A stretch of 64,000 nucleotides of DNA from Neptuniibacter pectenicola (GTDB taxonomy: Bacteria > Pseudomonadota > Gammaproteobacteria > Pseudomonadales > Balneatricaceae), in NCBI RefSeq assembly GCF_001597735.1, contig NZ_LUTS01000004.1, positions 124,001-188,000 on the forward strand. Direction: 5' to 3'. The notes beneath the pieces were generated by a model. The model had not been told where the DNA came from. It ran no database searches and worked only from the letters and a program-made list of their open reading frames with translations. The translations under genes and the position numbers were made by a program. This document shows positions 30,202 to 39,629 of the stretch, piece after piece (position 1 is the first letter of the stretch; each line of letters begins with the position of its first letter).

Positions 30202-30928
30202 TATTTTAGTGACAGGCGCTGCTGGGTTTATTGGTTCAGCTTTAGTCAGCGCGCTGATCTCTCATGGTTACAATGTACTGTCTTTTGGGCGTAGTAATAC
30301 TGCTGAAGAACTGGATGGTTGTCTTAAAAAAGCAGATTTTATTTTTCATTTGGCTGGTGAAGTAAGGCCTGACAGTAGTGAAGAAAGTTTCATTGAGTCA
30401 AACACAGGGCTAACCGCTTTGATTGTAAACCGTTTAATGGAACTAAATTTAAGCACACCTGTAGTTTTTTCTTCAACTGTTCATGCGATTCAACCTAAAA
30501 ATGCATATGGACAGACAAAGCGGCAATCAGAAGAGTCGCTAGAGCACTATGCTCGCTCAACTAATGCTTCCGTTATTATCTTTCGGTTACCTCATATGTT
30601 TGGTGAAGGGTGTAAGCCTAATTATAACTCGGTTATCTCTACATGGATTTATAACCTTGTGCATGATTTGGATGTTGTCATCTATGATAGAAAAGTAATG
30701 ATGAATTACTGCTATATAGGTGACTTTATTCAGGATTGTTTGGCTTTATTATCAAGTAAACCAACAGGCTGTCAGTTTCTTGCGCCATCGGTGGTATTTC
30801 CCATCAGTTTAGGGGATGTGTTTGATTTATTACACAAAATACATATCGAAGCGCCAGATAGAGGGGTGATTTCGGATGCTTTTAGTGAAAGGCTGTTTTC
30901 TACTTACCTATCTTATCAGAAGGATTAA
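30194..30928 (+). CDS. CapF/WbjC-like SDR reductase lacking the cupin domain
   Basis: A 244-residue extended SDR. ILVTGAAGFIGSALV binds cofactor; HLAGEVRPDSSEESF, YGQTKRQSEESL (Tyr-x-x-x-Lys) and FRLPHMFGEGCKPNYNSVISTWIYNL match the N-terminal half of CapF/WbjC, which reduces C4 of UDP-4-keto-L-sugars to the talo form. Those proteins are about 370 residues with a C-terminal cupin, absent here. Placed right after rfbC, it may reduce dTDP-4-keto-L-rhamnose (to L-rhamnose or 6-deoxy-L-talose). Confidence 0.8.
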   Translation: MTNILVTGAAGFIGSALVSALISHGYNVLSFGRSNTAEELDGCLKKADFIFHLAGEVRPDSSEESFIESNTGLTALIVNRLMELNLSTPVVFSSTVHAIQPKNAYGQTKRQSEESLEHYARSTNASVIIFRLPHMFGEGCKPNYNSVISTWIYNLVHDLDVVIYDRKVMMNYCYIGDFIQDCLALLSSKPTGCQFLAPSVVFPISLGDVFDLLHKIHIEAPDRGVISDAFSERLFSTYLSYQKD

Positions 30929-31062
30929 TGCCCCATCTGCCTCGTCTAAATAGATATATGTATCATATCTGGATAGAATTAGGCATATATTTGGTGCTTT
31001 TTAGTTCATAAATAGCCCGTATAAATTAATGGGGCTGTTCTGGAAACTTATTGGAATTTAAT
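30929..31062 (+). other. Gap between dTDP-sugar and CDP-sugar modules
   Basis: One of the few non-coding gaps inside the locus. It contains an AGATAT/ATATCT hairpin (30952-30970) without a T-run, a second AGCCC/GGGCT pair (31014-31036), and a TATAAA at 31020 without a good -35. A weak internal promoter or a module junction is possible. Confidence 0.3.
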
Positions 31063-31836
31063 ATGAAAGTTTTGTTGTTAGCAGGTGGGTTCGGGACGCG
31101 TTTAAGTGAAGAAACTGATATTCGGCCAAAACCTATGGTTGAAGTCGGCGGTAAGCCTATCTTGTGGCACATCATGAAGATGTATTCTCAGCATGGTTAT
31201 AATGACTTCGTCATTCTGCTGGGCTACAAGGGTTATTACATCAAAGAATATTTTGCAAATTACTTTCTTCATCAAAGTGATGTGACAATCGATTTATCTA
31301 CTAATGAAATGCAGATTCATAAAAATTCATCAGAGCCTTGGACGGTAACGCTGTTAGATACAGGCTTGCACAGTATGACTGGTGGGCGAGTCAAGCGTGC
31401 GAAAGAGGTGGTAGGGGATAACCCCTTTATGTTGACTTATGGTGATGGCGTTTCAGATGTCGATATTACTAAGCTAGTCGATTTTCATAAGGCTCATGGT
31501 AAAGCTATCACAATGACGTCGGTGCAGCCTGACGGCCGTTTTGGTGCAATCGAAATTGAAGGCGATAAAATAACTAATTTCCTAGAAAAACCTAAAGGCG
31601 ATGGGGCTTGGATCAATGGAGGCTTCTTTGTTTGCCAGCCGGAGGTTTTTGATTATATAACCGAAGGTGATGGGACTGTTTTTGAGCAAGGGCCTTTGCA
31701 GAACCTTGCAAGAGATGGTGAACTTTACTCATATAAGCATGATGGTTTTTGGAAGTGTATGGATTCATTGAAGGATAAACAAGACTTGAATGCAATGGTA
31801 GAAAGTGGACAAGCTAAGTGGAAAAGTTGGGATTAA
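31063..31836 (+). CDS. rfbF: Glucose-1-phosphate cytidylyltransferase RfbF
   Basis: Makes CDP-glucose. MKVLLLAGGFGTRLSEETDIRPKPMVEVGGKPILWHIMK is the RfbF signature; GDGVSDVDI and the C-terminal FWKCMDSLKDKQDLN block agree. 257 residues from ATG 31063, chosen over the in-frame TTG at 31051. It ends one base before the rfbG ATG. Confidence 0.96.
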   Translation: MKVLLLAGGFGTRLSEETDIRPKPMVEVGGKPILWHIMKMYSQHGYNDFVILLGYKGYYIKEYFANYFLHQSDVTIDLSTNEMQIHKNSSEPWTVTLLDTGLHSMTGGRVKRAKEVVGDNPFMLTYGDGVSDVDITKLVDFHKAHGKAITMTSVQPDGRFGAIEIEGDKITNFLEKPKGDGAWINGGFFVCQPEVFDYITEGDGTVFEQGPLQNLARDGELYSYKHDGFWKCMDSLKDKQDLNAMVESGQAKWKSWD

Positions 31837-31837
31837 T

Positions 31838-32938
31838 ATGTTCGCTGATATCTATAGAAATAAAAAAGTGCTGGTTACTGGGCATACGGGTTTTAAAGGT
31901 AGTTGGTTGACGACATGGTTACTTGAATTAGGAGCAGAGGTGTGTGGTGTTTCTAAGGATATCCCTACCTCCCCTTCTATGTTCGAAGAGCTAGAGTTGG
32001 AATCAAAAATTGAACATAATTTTGTAGATGTTAGGGATTTTGAGAAGCTAAAAGAAATTGTTCAACATTATCAGCCCGATTTTTTGTTTCATCTCGCTGC
32101 ACAGCCGATTGTGTCAGCTTCATATCAAGATCCACTTGAAACAATTTCGACCAATGTTATGGGTACTGCGAATGTGCTTGAGACCCTTAGAGGACTTGAT
32201 AAACCTTGCTATGCGGTCGTTATCACCAGTGATAAATGTTATGAAAATGTAGAGTGGCTTTGGGGTTATAAAGAAACTGATTCGCTAGGCGGCAAGGATA
32301 TTTACAGTGGTTCTAAGGGAGCTGCTGAAATCATTTTCCATGCTTATCAACAGTCCTTTTTTGCAGATCAAGATGGCTCTGTTTTGATGGCTACTGGGCG
32401 AGCAGGTAATGTGATTGGTGGTGGAGATTGGGCTCAAGATCGTATTGTTGCTGATTGCATGAGGGCTTGGAGCAAAGGAAACCGAGTTGAAATTAGGTGT
32501 CCTGATGCGACCAGGCCTTGGCAGCATGTATTGGAACCACTAAGTGGTTATTTATTATTAGGCCAAATGCTGTCTCAGCAGTCATCATTACATGGTGAGC
32601 AGTTTAACTTTGGGCCTAGGGCCGAGCAAAATCACACAGTTAAAAATTTATTGCATGATTTAAGCCGCTATTGGGACTTTGATCATTCAGACCAAGCCTA
32701 TGTTGTTACTGATAATGTTCCATTCCATGAAGCGGGTTTGTTAAAATTAAATTGCGATAAAGCGTTATTTAAGCTGAAGTGGGAATCTAATTTAAGCTAT
32801 CCCGAATGTATCGAGTTTGTGAGTGAGTGGTATTATAAGTTTTATGACGAAGAGCCGGATATGTATAGCGTAACGACCTCTCAAATTGCTCAATATCATC
32901 AGTATGCAGTAAATAAGTCGTTGATTTGGTGTAATTGA
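31838..32938 (+). CDS. rfbG: CDP-glucose 4,6-dehydratase RfbG
   Basis: Gives CDP-4-keto-6-deoxyglucose. Motifs: VLVTGHTGFKGSWLTTWL, HLAAQPIVSASYQDPLET, TSDKCYEN with YSGSKGAAE (active site), and GRAGNVIGGGDWAQDRIV. 366 residues from ATG 31838. It couples (TGATG) to the cupin gene. No rfbH-type 3-dehydrase follows. Confidence 0.96.
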   Translation: MFADIYRNKKVLVTGHTGFKGSWLTTWLLELGAEVCGVSKDIPTSPSMFEELELESKIEHNFVDVRDFEKLKEIVQHYQPDFLFHLAAQPIVSASYQDPLETISTNVMGTANVLETLRGLDKPCYAVVITSDKCYENVEWLWGYKETDSLGGKDIYSGSKGAAEIIFHAYQQSFFADQDGSVLMATGRAGNVIGGGDWAQDRIVADCMRAWSKGNRVEIRCPDATRPWQHVLEPLSGYLLLGQMLSQQSSLHGEQFNFGPRAEQNHTVKNLLHDLSRYWDFDHSDQAYVVTDNVPFHEAGLLKLNCDKALFKLKWESNLSYPECIEFVSEWYYKFYDEEPDMYSVTTSQIAQYHQYAVNKSLIWCN

Positions 32939-33369
32939 TGATTGACGGTGTTCAAATATCTTCTTTGAAAAAAATCAGCCACCCTAAGGGTGATATTTTT
33001 CATGCTTTGAAGCAAACCGATAACAGTTATAACGGCTTCGGTGAAGCATACTTTTCATTTGTAAATGAAGGTGCCATAAAGGGTTGGAAAAAACATACGA
33101 AGATGGTGTTGAACTTAATTGTGCCACAAGGTGCGGTTAAGTTTGTTATATATGATGATCGTGAAGACTCCCGAACAAAGGGAGTGTTTATGGATGTTGA
33201 GTTGTCACCTATGAATTATCAACGGCTTACTGTGCAGCCAAACCTTTGGGTTGCCTTTCAGGGTAAAGGGCCTGGGCATAACATGTTGTTGAATGTCGCT
33301 AGTATTGCTCATGACCCAAGTGAAAGCTGTAATGCGGAGCTTGGTGTATTCAATTACTGCTGGAGCTAG
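32938..33369 (+). CDS. Cupin-fold sugar epimerase-like protein
   Basis: A 143-residue RmlC-like cupin. Seen: GAIKGWKKHTKMVLNLIVPQGAVKFVIYDDRED and LWVAFQGKGPGHNMLLNVASIAHDP, the outline of dTDP-4-dehydrorhamnose 3,5-epimerase relatives but shorter. Between rfbG and an SDR, it most likely epimerises C3 and/or C5 of CDP-4-keto-6-deoxyglucose. The reaction is inferred. Confidence 0.78.
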   Translation: MIDGVQISSLKKISHPKGDIFHALKQTDNSYNGFGEAYFSFVNEGAIKGWKKHTKMVLNLIVPQGAVKFVIYDDREDSRTKGVFMDVELSPMNYQRLTVQPNLWVAFQGKGPGHNMLLNVASIAHDPSESCNAELGVFNYCWS

Positions 33370-33372
33370 GTA

Positions 33373-34308
33373 GTGAAGATCTTAGTGACCGGTGGGTTGG
33401 GTAATTTAGGATTATGGTTTGTAGAATATTTTTTATCGATTGGTTATGACGTTACAGTTATAGGGCGAGTTGAGAAGGTTCTTATTAAGCATGAGCGTTA
33501 TACATTCCTCAAAGCTGATGTTACTGATTTGGACTGTTTGCAAAGCGTGATAGGTTGTTATTACGATTGTTGTGTCCATACGGCCAGTTTAAATGAACAT
33601 TTTTTAGATAACTACTCGAAAAACGCTTTGTTAGTTAATGCATTAGGGACAGATAATCTGTGTCATGCGCTGTCTAGATTCGGTGTTGGCAAGTTAGTTT
33701 ATTTGAGTACGTTCCATGTTTATGGCGTGGTATCTGGACGAGTTACAGAGCAAACACCTGTTAGGCCCCTTAATGACTATGGCCTCACACATTTTTTTGC
33801 TGAAAAGTATATAGAGAAACATCATCGTAACTCGGGACTTAATTATTGTATTTTCCGGTTAACTAATAGTTACGGTTGCCCAAAAGATAAAAATACAGAT
33901 AAGTGGTATTTACTGTTAAATGATTTGTGCCGCGCGGCTGTAGAACATGAAAAGTTGGTATTAAATACTGATGGTAGTGCGCGAAGAGATTTTATTTGGA
34001 TGGATGATGTAGCGCGTGTCGTTCATGAAGCTTTGTCACCAGAGCGTTTTTTGAGCGATTGTTATAATCTCAGTTTTGGGGAATCGTTACAGATTGCTGA
34101 CGTAGCAAAAGCAGTTGTGTCTGCTTATGTAAGTGAGTATTCAAAATTGTTACCTATTAATATAGATCTCGCTAGCGTCCCTGAAACGGATTCCTTAGTC
34201 GTTGATAATAGTAAGTTATTATCTGAAATTAATTTTGTTTTTTCAGATAGGCTAGAGAGAGAAGCACGACTTATTATGACGATGCTAAAAGGAGCGAATG
34301 ATGGGTAA
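33373..34308 (+). CDS. NAD-dependent epimerase/reductase (extended SDR)
   Basis: A 311-residue extended SDR: ILVTGGLGNLGLWFVEY cofactor motif, YLSTFHVYG, and YGLTHFFAEKYIEKH (Tyr-x-x-x-His where Lys is usual), then RDFIWMDDVARVVHEAL. It starts with GTG at 33373. Expected to reduce C4 of the CDP-4-keto sugar, completing a CDP-6-deoxyhexose. The YxxxH in place of YxxxK deserves a look. Confidence 0.8.
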   Translation: MKILVTGGLGNLGLWFVEYFLSIGYDVTVIGRVEKVLIKHERYTFLKADVTDLDCLQSVIGCYYDCCVHTASLNEHFLDNYSKNALLVNALGTDNLCHALSRFGVGKLVYLSTFHVYGVVSGRVTEQTPVRPLNDYGLTHFFAEKYIEKHHRNSGLNYCIFRLTNSYGCPKDKNTDKWYLLLNDLCRAAVEHEKLVLNTDGSARRDFIWMDDVARVVHEALSPERFLSDCYNLSFGESLQIADVAKAVVSAYVSEYSKLLPINIDLASVPETDSLVVDNSKLLSEINFVFSDRLEREARLIMTMLKGANDG

Positions 34309-35110
34309 GGCGCCTCTCGTTAGTGTTATCATCCCTTTATACAATGCCGAAAATTATATTTTAGAAACGCTTGAGTCTGTAGCTAATCAAACGTATACGA
34401 ATATCGAAATCATTATTGTTGATAATGCGTCTACGGATAATAGCACGATGCTGGCCAAGCAATTTTGCATGTCTCATCCTCAAGCTAGGTATTACTCTAC
34501 GCCGGTTAACTCGGGCGGCCCTGCGGTGCCTAGAAATTTAGGTATTAATGTAGCAAAAGGTCGTTATATAGCTTTTCTCGATTCTGATGATGTCTGGAGC
34601 CCCGATAAATTGGCATGCCAGGTGAATTTGATGGAGGATAGTAGCGTCAATTTTACATGCACAGCGTCTTCTCTTATTGATGAGAACTCTGTTCGAATCG
34701 GAAAAGTAGCAAAACAGGGGACAAAAAAAACGCGGGCCTATGGGATCAAATCACTTTTGTTTAGAAACACAATAACAACTTCTTCTGTTGTATTAAGTGC
34801 GGACCTGCTAGGGGACCGTCGTTTTAATGAAAGCGCAGAGTTTGTAACTGTTGAAGATTATCACTTGTGGATGACATTGATTGCTTTGCCTGAGTGCCAG
34901 TTTCAACATATCGATCGCACGTTGTTGGACTATCGCTATATGTCGGCATCGTTAGGTCAAAAAGAGGGGAGGTACCGCTTTTTAGCAAGGTCTCTGCTAG
35001 CTAGTTCTATGTTCTTAGTGCAAAGTAAACAGTACACTTTAATGCCAATTTCGTTGCTTTCTCACTTAATTAGAGCGGTGTTGCTAAAGCTTAAAGGCTT
35101 GGATAGTTAA
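34301..35110 (+). CDS. Family 2 glycosyltransferase
   Basis: A 269-residue GT-A transferase: VSVIIPLYNAENYILETLESVANQTYTNIEIIIVDNASTDNS at the N-terminus, then the DSDD metal-binding motif in IAFLDSDDVWSPDKL and VEDYHLWM. ATG 34301 is chosen because AAAGGAG lies 7 bases upstream. It overlaps the previous gene by 8 bases. Donor unknown. Confidence 0.92.
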   Translation: MGKAPLVSVIIPLYNAENYILETLESVANQTYTNIEIIIVDNASTDNSTMLAKQFCMSHPQARYYSTPVNSGGPAVPRNLGINVAKGRYIAFLDSDDVWSPDKLACQVNLMEDSSVNFTCTASSLIDENSVRIGKVAKQGTKKTRAYGIKSLLFRNTITTSSVVLSADLLGDRRFNESAEFVTVEDYHLWMTLIALPECQFQHIDRTLLDYRYMSASLGQKEGRYRFLARSLLASSMFLVQSKQYTLMPISLLSHLIRAVLLKLKGLDS

Positions 35111-35113
35111 TTA

Positions 35114-36040
35114 ATGAAAGTTTTAGTGACGGGTGCTACGGGCTTTATAGGTGCGGTTTTAGTTAAGGCGCTGCTTAAAGAAGGTCATGCTGTTTCGGTT
35201 ATTAGCCGGCGAGACTGTGATTTTGATCCCCAGGTTACGGTCTATCAAATGGATCTATTAGAGAGTGATTTCGGTGATCTAGGTTTAGCGAGTTTCGACG
35301 TGATCTTTAATTGTGCAGGGGAGCTTAAAGTTAGTAGTAGGATGAAGTCTCTACATATAGATATGCCTCTGAAAATGCTTTCTTTTTTGAGGGGAAGTTC
35401 ATGTCGTTGGGTGCAGTTAAGTAGTGTAGGTGTTTATGGTAAGCAGATGGATGGTGAGGTTGATGAGACTACACCATTTAACCCTTCAGGTGATTATGAG
35501 GTAACAAAGGCTGATGCTGAGCATCAAATTGTTTCTTATTGTCGTGCTAATGATATAAGTTATTCAATTTTACGTCCGTCTAATGTTTTTGGTGAAAATA
35601 TGCCGAACAATTGGATGAGGAGCTTAGTCAAAACTATTGTGAATGATCGTTTTTTTTATATGGCTTCACCTTCTGAGGTACAGATGAACTTTGTGCATAT
35701 TGATAATGTCGTTGCCGCATTATTGCTATGTGGATTTCACTCTAGGGCGATTGGGCAAGCCTTTAATATTTCAGATCATTTATCACAGAATGTATTTGTA
35801 GAGTGTATTTGTCTGGGGTTAGATAAGCCCATTCCTAATAAAAATGTACCTGCGATTGTTGTTAAAATAGGTGTGCACTTATTGGGCTGGCTGCCTAAGT
35901 TCCCTTTCGGTATCGGAGCTATTAATGCTTTGACGACTAGAGCTGTTTATTCAACGTTAAAAATTGAAAAAGAGTTAGGGTTTAGGAAAATAAAACCTCT
36001 TTATTTCGCTTTAGATGAGTTTGTTAAGTCGTATAAGTGA
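35114..36040 (+). CDS. NAD-dependent sugar epimerase/4-ketoreductase (WbpV-like)
   Basis: A 308-residue extended SDR: VLVTGATGFIGAVLVKALL, QLSSVGVYG, YEVTKADAE (YxxxK), and ILRPSNVFGENMPNNWM. Family resemblance is to reductases that make UDP-FucNAc or UDP-QuiNAc from the 4-keto product of WbpM-type dehydratases, such as the one at 39630. This is inference from position and general similarity. Confidence 0.75.
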   Translation: MKVLVTGATGFIGAVLVKALLKEGHAVSVISRRDCDFDPQVTVYQMDLLESDFGDLGLASFDVIFNCAGELKVSSRMKSLHIDMPLKMLSFLRGSSCRWVQLSSVGVYGKQMDGEVDETTPFNPSGDYEVTKADAEHQIVSYCRANDISYSILRPSNVFGENMPNNWMRSLVKTIVNDRFFYMASPSEVQMNFVHIDNVVAALLLCGFHSRAIGQAFNISDHLSQNVFVECICLGLDKPIPNKNVPAIVVKIGVHLLGWLPKFPFGIGAINALTTRAVYSTLKIEKELGFRKIKPLYFALDEFVKSYK

Positions 36041-36076
36041 AGAATGGATTGATATTAATGAGGGAGCAGTATTCTT

Positions 36077-37210
36077 TTGAACAAAAATATCTGTTTTGTG
36101 ACTGCAACGTCAGCAACGGTTGATGCTTTTTTAAAAGGGCATATTAACCAGTTAGCTAAGCATAACAATGTTACTGTGGTAACTTCTTTAGGTGAAACAC
36201 CGCTAGCCCTCCCAGAAAATGTTGAGCAAATTAATATTCATATATCTAGAAAAATTTCCATTTGGTCTGATATAAAATCACTGATATGCCTTTGGAAACT
36301 TTTTTTTAACTCAGATTTTGAGCTTGTAGTGTCTGTTACCCCGAAAGCTGGATTACTTAGTATGATGGCAGCCTTTTTATGTCGTGTTCCAGTACGGATC
36401 CATTGGTTTACTGGTCAGGTTTGGGTTACTCAGTCGGGTTGGATGAGGTCACTGCTTAAGTGGTGCGATAAGATTACAGCGCTGGCTGCGACAAATATAC
36501 TGACGGATAGCCAAAGTCAGATGGAGTTTATTATAAAGGAGGGGGTAACGTCCGAAGATAAGCTTCAAATTATTCATCAAGGCTCAATTTCGGGGGTGGA
36601 TCTTGATAAGTTTAGCCCTGATGCACAGCAACGCTGTGTTGCCCGTGAAGAAATAGGAGTGGGAAGCAATGATACTCTTTTTCTTTTTTTGGGTCGTTTG
36701 ACGCAAGATAAAGGGGTGTTAGATTTAGCTGTAGCCTTTCAGCAGTTAGCCAAAGTTGAAAATGATGTATTTCTTGCCTTTATTGGCCCTGATGAAGATG
36801 GATTGCAACAGGAAATCCTTTCAATCTGCAACGACTGTTCAGACAAAATCTACTTTAAAGGATTCACCGATAAGCCTCAATATTATTTTTCTGCTGCAGA
36901 TGTGTTTGTGTTACCTAGTTATAGAGAAGGTTTTGGTACCTCAGTAATAGAGGCAGCGGCAATGTCTGTTCCCTGTATAGGGAGTAATATTTATGGGCTG
37001 TCTGATGCGATAATTGATAAAGAGACAGGTGTTTTATTTCCTTGTCAGGATACAGCTGAGCTGCAGCATGCAATGAGCCGCTTAGCGCAAAATCCGGATT
37101 TACGAAAAACGATGGGGCGTGAGGCTCGGTTGAGAGTTCAAGCTGAGTTTAGCTCAGAGTTGGTTACAGAAAAATTTGTTAGTTATATACATAGTAAAAT
37201 GGGTCAATAG
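36077..37210 (+). CDS. Family 4 glycosyltransferase (PglA-like)
   Basis: A 377-residue GT-B retaining transferase. C-terminal GT4 signature: [20 protein letters not shown] and [40 protein letters not shown]-terminal [10 protein letters not shown] matches enzymes that add the second sugar next to a PglC-type transferase. TTG start at 36077 with AGGGAG upstream. It ends just before the initiating transferase gene. Confidence 0.9.
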   Translation: MNKNICFVTATSATVDAFLKGHINQLAKHNNVTVVTSLGETPLALPENVEQINIHISRKISIWSDIKSLICLWKLFFNSDFELVVSVTPKAGLLSMMAAFLCRVPVRIHWFTGQVWVTQSGWMRSLLKWCDKITALAATNILTDSQSQMEFIIKEGVTSEDKLQIIHQGSISGVDLDKFSPDAQQRCVAREEIGVGSNDTLFLFLGRLTQDKGVLDLAVAFQQLAKVENDVFLAFIGPDEDGLQQEILSICNDCSDKIYFKGFTDKPQYYFSAADVFVLPSYREGFGTSVIEAAAMSVPCIGSNIYGLSDAIIDKETGVLFPCQDTAELQHAMSRLAQNPDLRKTMGREARLRVQAEFSSELVTEKFVSYIHSKMGQ

Positions 37211-37211
37211 C

Positions 37212-37823
37212 GTGAAGGTATACTGTTTTTTTCGTAGATTTTTAGATGTTGTTATAGCACTGTCTTTAATGGTTTTGCTGGCACCTGTGCTCATGGTTAC
37301 AGCGCTTTTTATTAGAGTGAAACTGGGTTCCCCCATATTGTTTTGCCAGCTTCGCCCCGGATTGAAGGGGAGCCCTTTTAAAATGTATAAGTTTCGCACT
37401 ATGTTGGATCAATGCGATGAAGCTGGGGTGGCGCTGTCAGATGATCAACGCCTTACACAATTTGGTAAAACGCTCCGTTCAACGAGTCTTGATGAACTGC
37501 CTGAGTTATATAATGTTTTGAAAGGGGATATGTCTCTTATTGGGCCTCGACCGTTATTAATGGAATATTTACCGCTTTATAATGAGAAGCAAAAACGGCG
37601 TCATGATGTAAGGCCCGGTATTACAGGTTGGGCTCAAGTTCATGGTCGTAACAACCTGAGTTGGGAGGAAAAGTTTAACTATGATGTTTGGTATGTGGAC
37701 AATTACTCCTTCAAAGTTGATATAAAAATTATTTTGTTATCAATCAAGGCCGTATTATCACGAGAAGGTGTAAGTGCCGAGGGACATGTTACAGTAAAAA
37801 AATTTATGGGTAATGAAAAGTGA
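37212..37823 (+). CDS. Initiating undecaprenyl-phosphate sugar-1-phosphate transferase (PglC-like)
   Basis: A 203-residue monotopic phosphoglycosyltransferase: one hydrophobic N-terminal hairpin (about 10-33), then [27 protein letters not shown], the [23 protein letters not shown] catalytic Asp-Glu block, and [14 protein letters not shown]. The short form lacks the WcaJ-type N-terminal membrane domain, like PglC. GTG 37212 is preferred over upstream starts inside the previous gene. Starts repeat-unit assembly. Confidence 0.94.
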   Translation: MKVYCFFRRFLDVVIALSLMVLLAPVLMVTALFIRVKLGSPILFCQLRPGLKGSPFKMYKFRTMLDQCDEAGVALSDDQRLTQFGKTLRSTSLDELPELYNVLKGDMSLIGPRPLLMEYLPLYNEKQKRRHDVRPGITGWAQVHGRNNLSWEEKFNYDVWYVDNYSFKVDIKIILLSIKAVLSREGVSAEGHVTVKKFMGNEK

Positions 37824-38452
37824 AACTGGCGATATATGGGGCTGGAGGACATGGGCGAGTGGTCGCAGATGCTGCTGATTTAAGCGGTATTTGGTCTGAA
37901 ATAATTTTTTTTGATGATGCCTATCCGGACTTCAAATGTAGTGGTCGTTGGCCTGTTATAGGTAGGTTGGTTGATTTAATGTCTATAGTGTCAACCTATG
38001 ATGGTATTGTTGTTGCTGTGGGTGCGTGTGATGAGCGGCTCCGTTTATTGGAACTCATTCAAGCCGGTGGGGGGAATATTGTGTCTGTCGTCCACCCTAG
38101 TGCGGTTATTGCTTCGGACTGCTCGTTGGGTGATGGTGTCGTTGTTTGTGCTCTTTCGGTTATTAATACGGGCTCATCTATCGGTAATGGCGTTATTATC
38201 AATACGTCAGCAACTATTGATCATGATACGCACCTCGCTGATGGGGTTCATATCAGCCCAGGTGCTCATCTGGCTGGGGGGGTAACTGTGGGGTTGTCTT
38301 CTTGGATAGGCATTGGCGCAATAATTAAACAGCAAGTAATTATCGGTGATCAAGTTGTGGTTGGCGCTGGAGCTGTTGTTCTTAAAAATGTACAGTCGGG
38401 GCTTACGGTTGTAGGTGTCCCTTCGACTCCAATTTATAGTGGTTTAGAATAA
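37820..38452 (+). CDS. pglD: Sugar N-acetyltransferase, PglD/NeuD-like
   Basis: A 210-residue protein with the PglD arrangement: N-terminal Rossmann-like part ([20 protein letters not shown]), then left-handed beta-helix repeats with [32 protein letters not shown], in which the first His of DHDTH is the expected catalytic base. It acetylates the C4 amine made by the downstream aminotransferase, giving UDP-di-N-acetylbacillosamine. GTG start overlapping the previous stop. Confidence 0.92.
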   Translation: MKLAIYGAGGHGRVVADAADLSGIWSEIIFFDDAYPDFKCSGRWPVIGRLVDLMSIVSTYDGIVVAVGACDERLRLLELIQAGGGNIVSVVHPSAVIASDCSLGDGVVVCALSVINTGSSIGNGVIINTSATIDHDTHLADGVHISPGAHLAGGVTVGLSSWIGIGAIIKQQVIIGDQVVVGAGAVVLKNVQSGLTVVGVPSTPIYSGLE

Positions 38453-39628
38453 ATGTTAAATACTCCGTTCTCCCCTTGGCCGTGTTATACCGTAGAAGAA
38501 GCTAACGCTGTTTCATCGGTACTTTTGTCTAATAAAGTGAACTATTGGACAGGTGAAGAAGGGCGAGCTTTTGAAAAAGAGTTTGCTCAATGGTGTAATT
38601 CTAATTATGCCGTTGCTGTTTCAAACGGTACGGTTGCACTTGATTTAGCCCTGATGGCACTGGATTTGCCTCCAGGTGGAGAAGTGATTGTAACTTCTCG
38701 AACATTTATTGCATCAGTGTCAGCTATTGTCAATGCTGGCCTCAGGCCTGTTTTTGCGGATGTAGATACAGATACACAAAATATCTCAGCTGACACTATT
38801 GCTAATGTTTTATCTTCCGATACTTGCGCAGTTCTTTGTGTCCATCTCGCAGGGCTGGCTTGTGATATGGATCCTATTTTAGAGTTAGCAAAAGAATGCA
38901 AACTGGCCGTTATTGAAGATTGTGCTCAAGCGCATGGTGCAGAATATAAAGGTCATTCAGTTGGTTCATTTGGTGATGTGGCGTGTTGGTCGTTTTGCCA
39001 AGACAAAATCATGACAACGGGCGGTGAAGGAGGGATGGTCACTACAAATAGTGAATCTGTTTGGCGTCGAGTCTGGTCCTTGAAAGATCATGGTAAAAAT
39101 TGGGATAAAGTTTACTTGCCTCAAAAAAAACAAGCCTTTCGTTGGGTACATGATTCTTTTGGAACAAATGGGCGTATGACAGAGATGCAGGCAGCTATAG
39201 GGCGACTACAGTTGTTGAAAATGCCGAACTGGCATCGAGCACGGACGAATAATGCTAATCGAATTATATCTGTATGCAGGAAGTTAAAAGGTCTCTATGT
39301 TCCTGAAATAAAACCTGATTTTAGGCATGCTTGGTATAAATGTTATGTATATGTCTGCCCCGAAGAGCTTTCGGAGGGGTGGAGTCGAGATAGAATTGTC
39401 AGTGCAATCGTTTCTGCCGGGGTGCCTTGTTATAGTGGTTCGTGCTCTGAGGTTTACTTGGAGGAGGCGTTTACTGATTATGATTTTACCCCTTCTCCTC
39501 GGTTATGTGGTGCTAAAAAGTTGGGCGAAACAAGTTTGATGTTCTTAGTGCACCCGACATTAAAGCCCGAAGAGATAGAGAAGACAGTTAACGTTATATC
39601 AAGTGTTATGTGTGAGGCGACGATTTAG
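38453..39628 (+). CDS. pglE: PLP aminotransferase, PglE-like
   Basis: A 391-residue DegT/DnrJ/EryC1 enzyme. The PLP lysine is K185 (FCQDK), with VIEDCAQAHGAEYKGHSVGSFG before it. The adjacent PglD-like and WbpM-like genes indicate it aminates UDP-4-keto-6-deoxy-GlcNAc. Its ATG directly abuts the pglD stop. It is clearly distinct from the LegC-like enzyme at 8366. Confidence 0.9.
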   Translation: MLNTPFSPWPCYTVEEANAVSSVLLSNKVNYWTGEEGRAFEKEFAQWCNSNYAVAVSNGTVALDLALMALDLPPGGEVIVTSRTFIASVSAIVNAGLRPVFADVDTDTQNISADTIANVLSSDTCAVLCVHLAGLACDMDPILELAKECKLAVIEDCAQAHGAEYKGHSVGSFGDVACWSFCQDKIMTTGGEGGMVTTNSESVWRRVWSLKDHGKNWDKVYLPQKKQAFRWVHDSFGTNGRMTEMQAAIGRLQLLKMPNWHRARTNNANRIISVCRKLKGLYVPEIKPDFRHAWYKCYVYVCPEELSEGWSRDRIVSAIVSAGVPCYSGSCSEVYLEEAFTDYDFTPSPRLCGAKKLGETSLMFLVHPTLKPEEIEKTVNVISSVMCEATI

Positions 39629-39629
39629 C

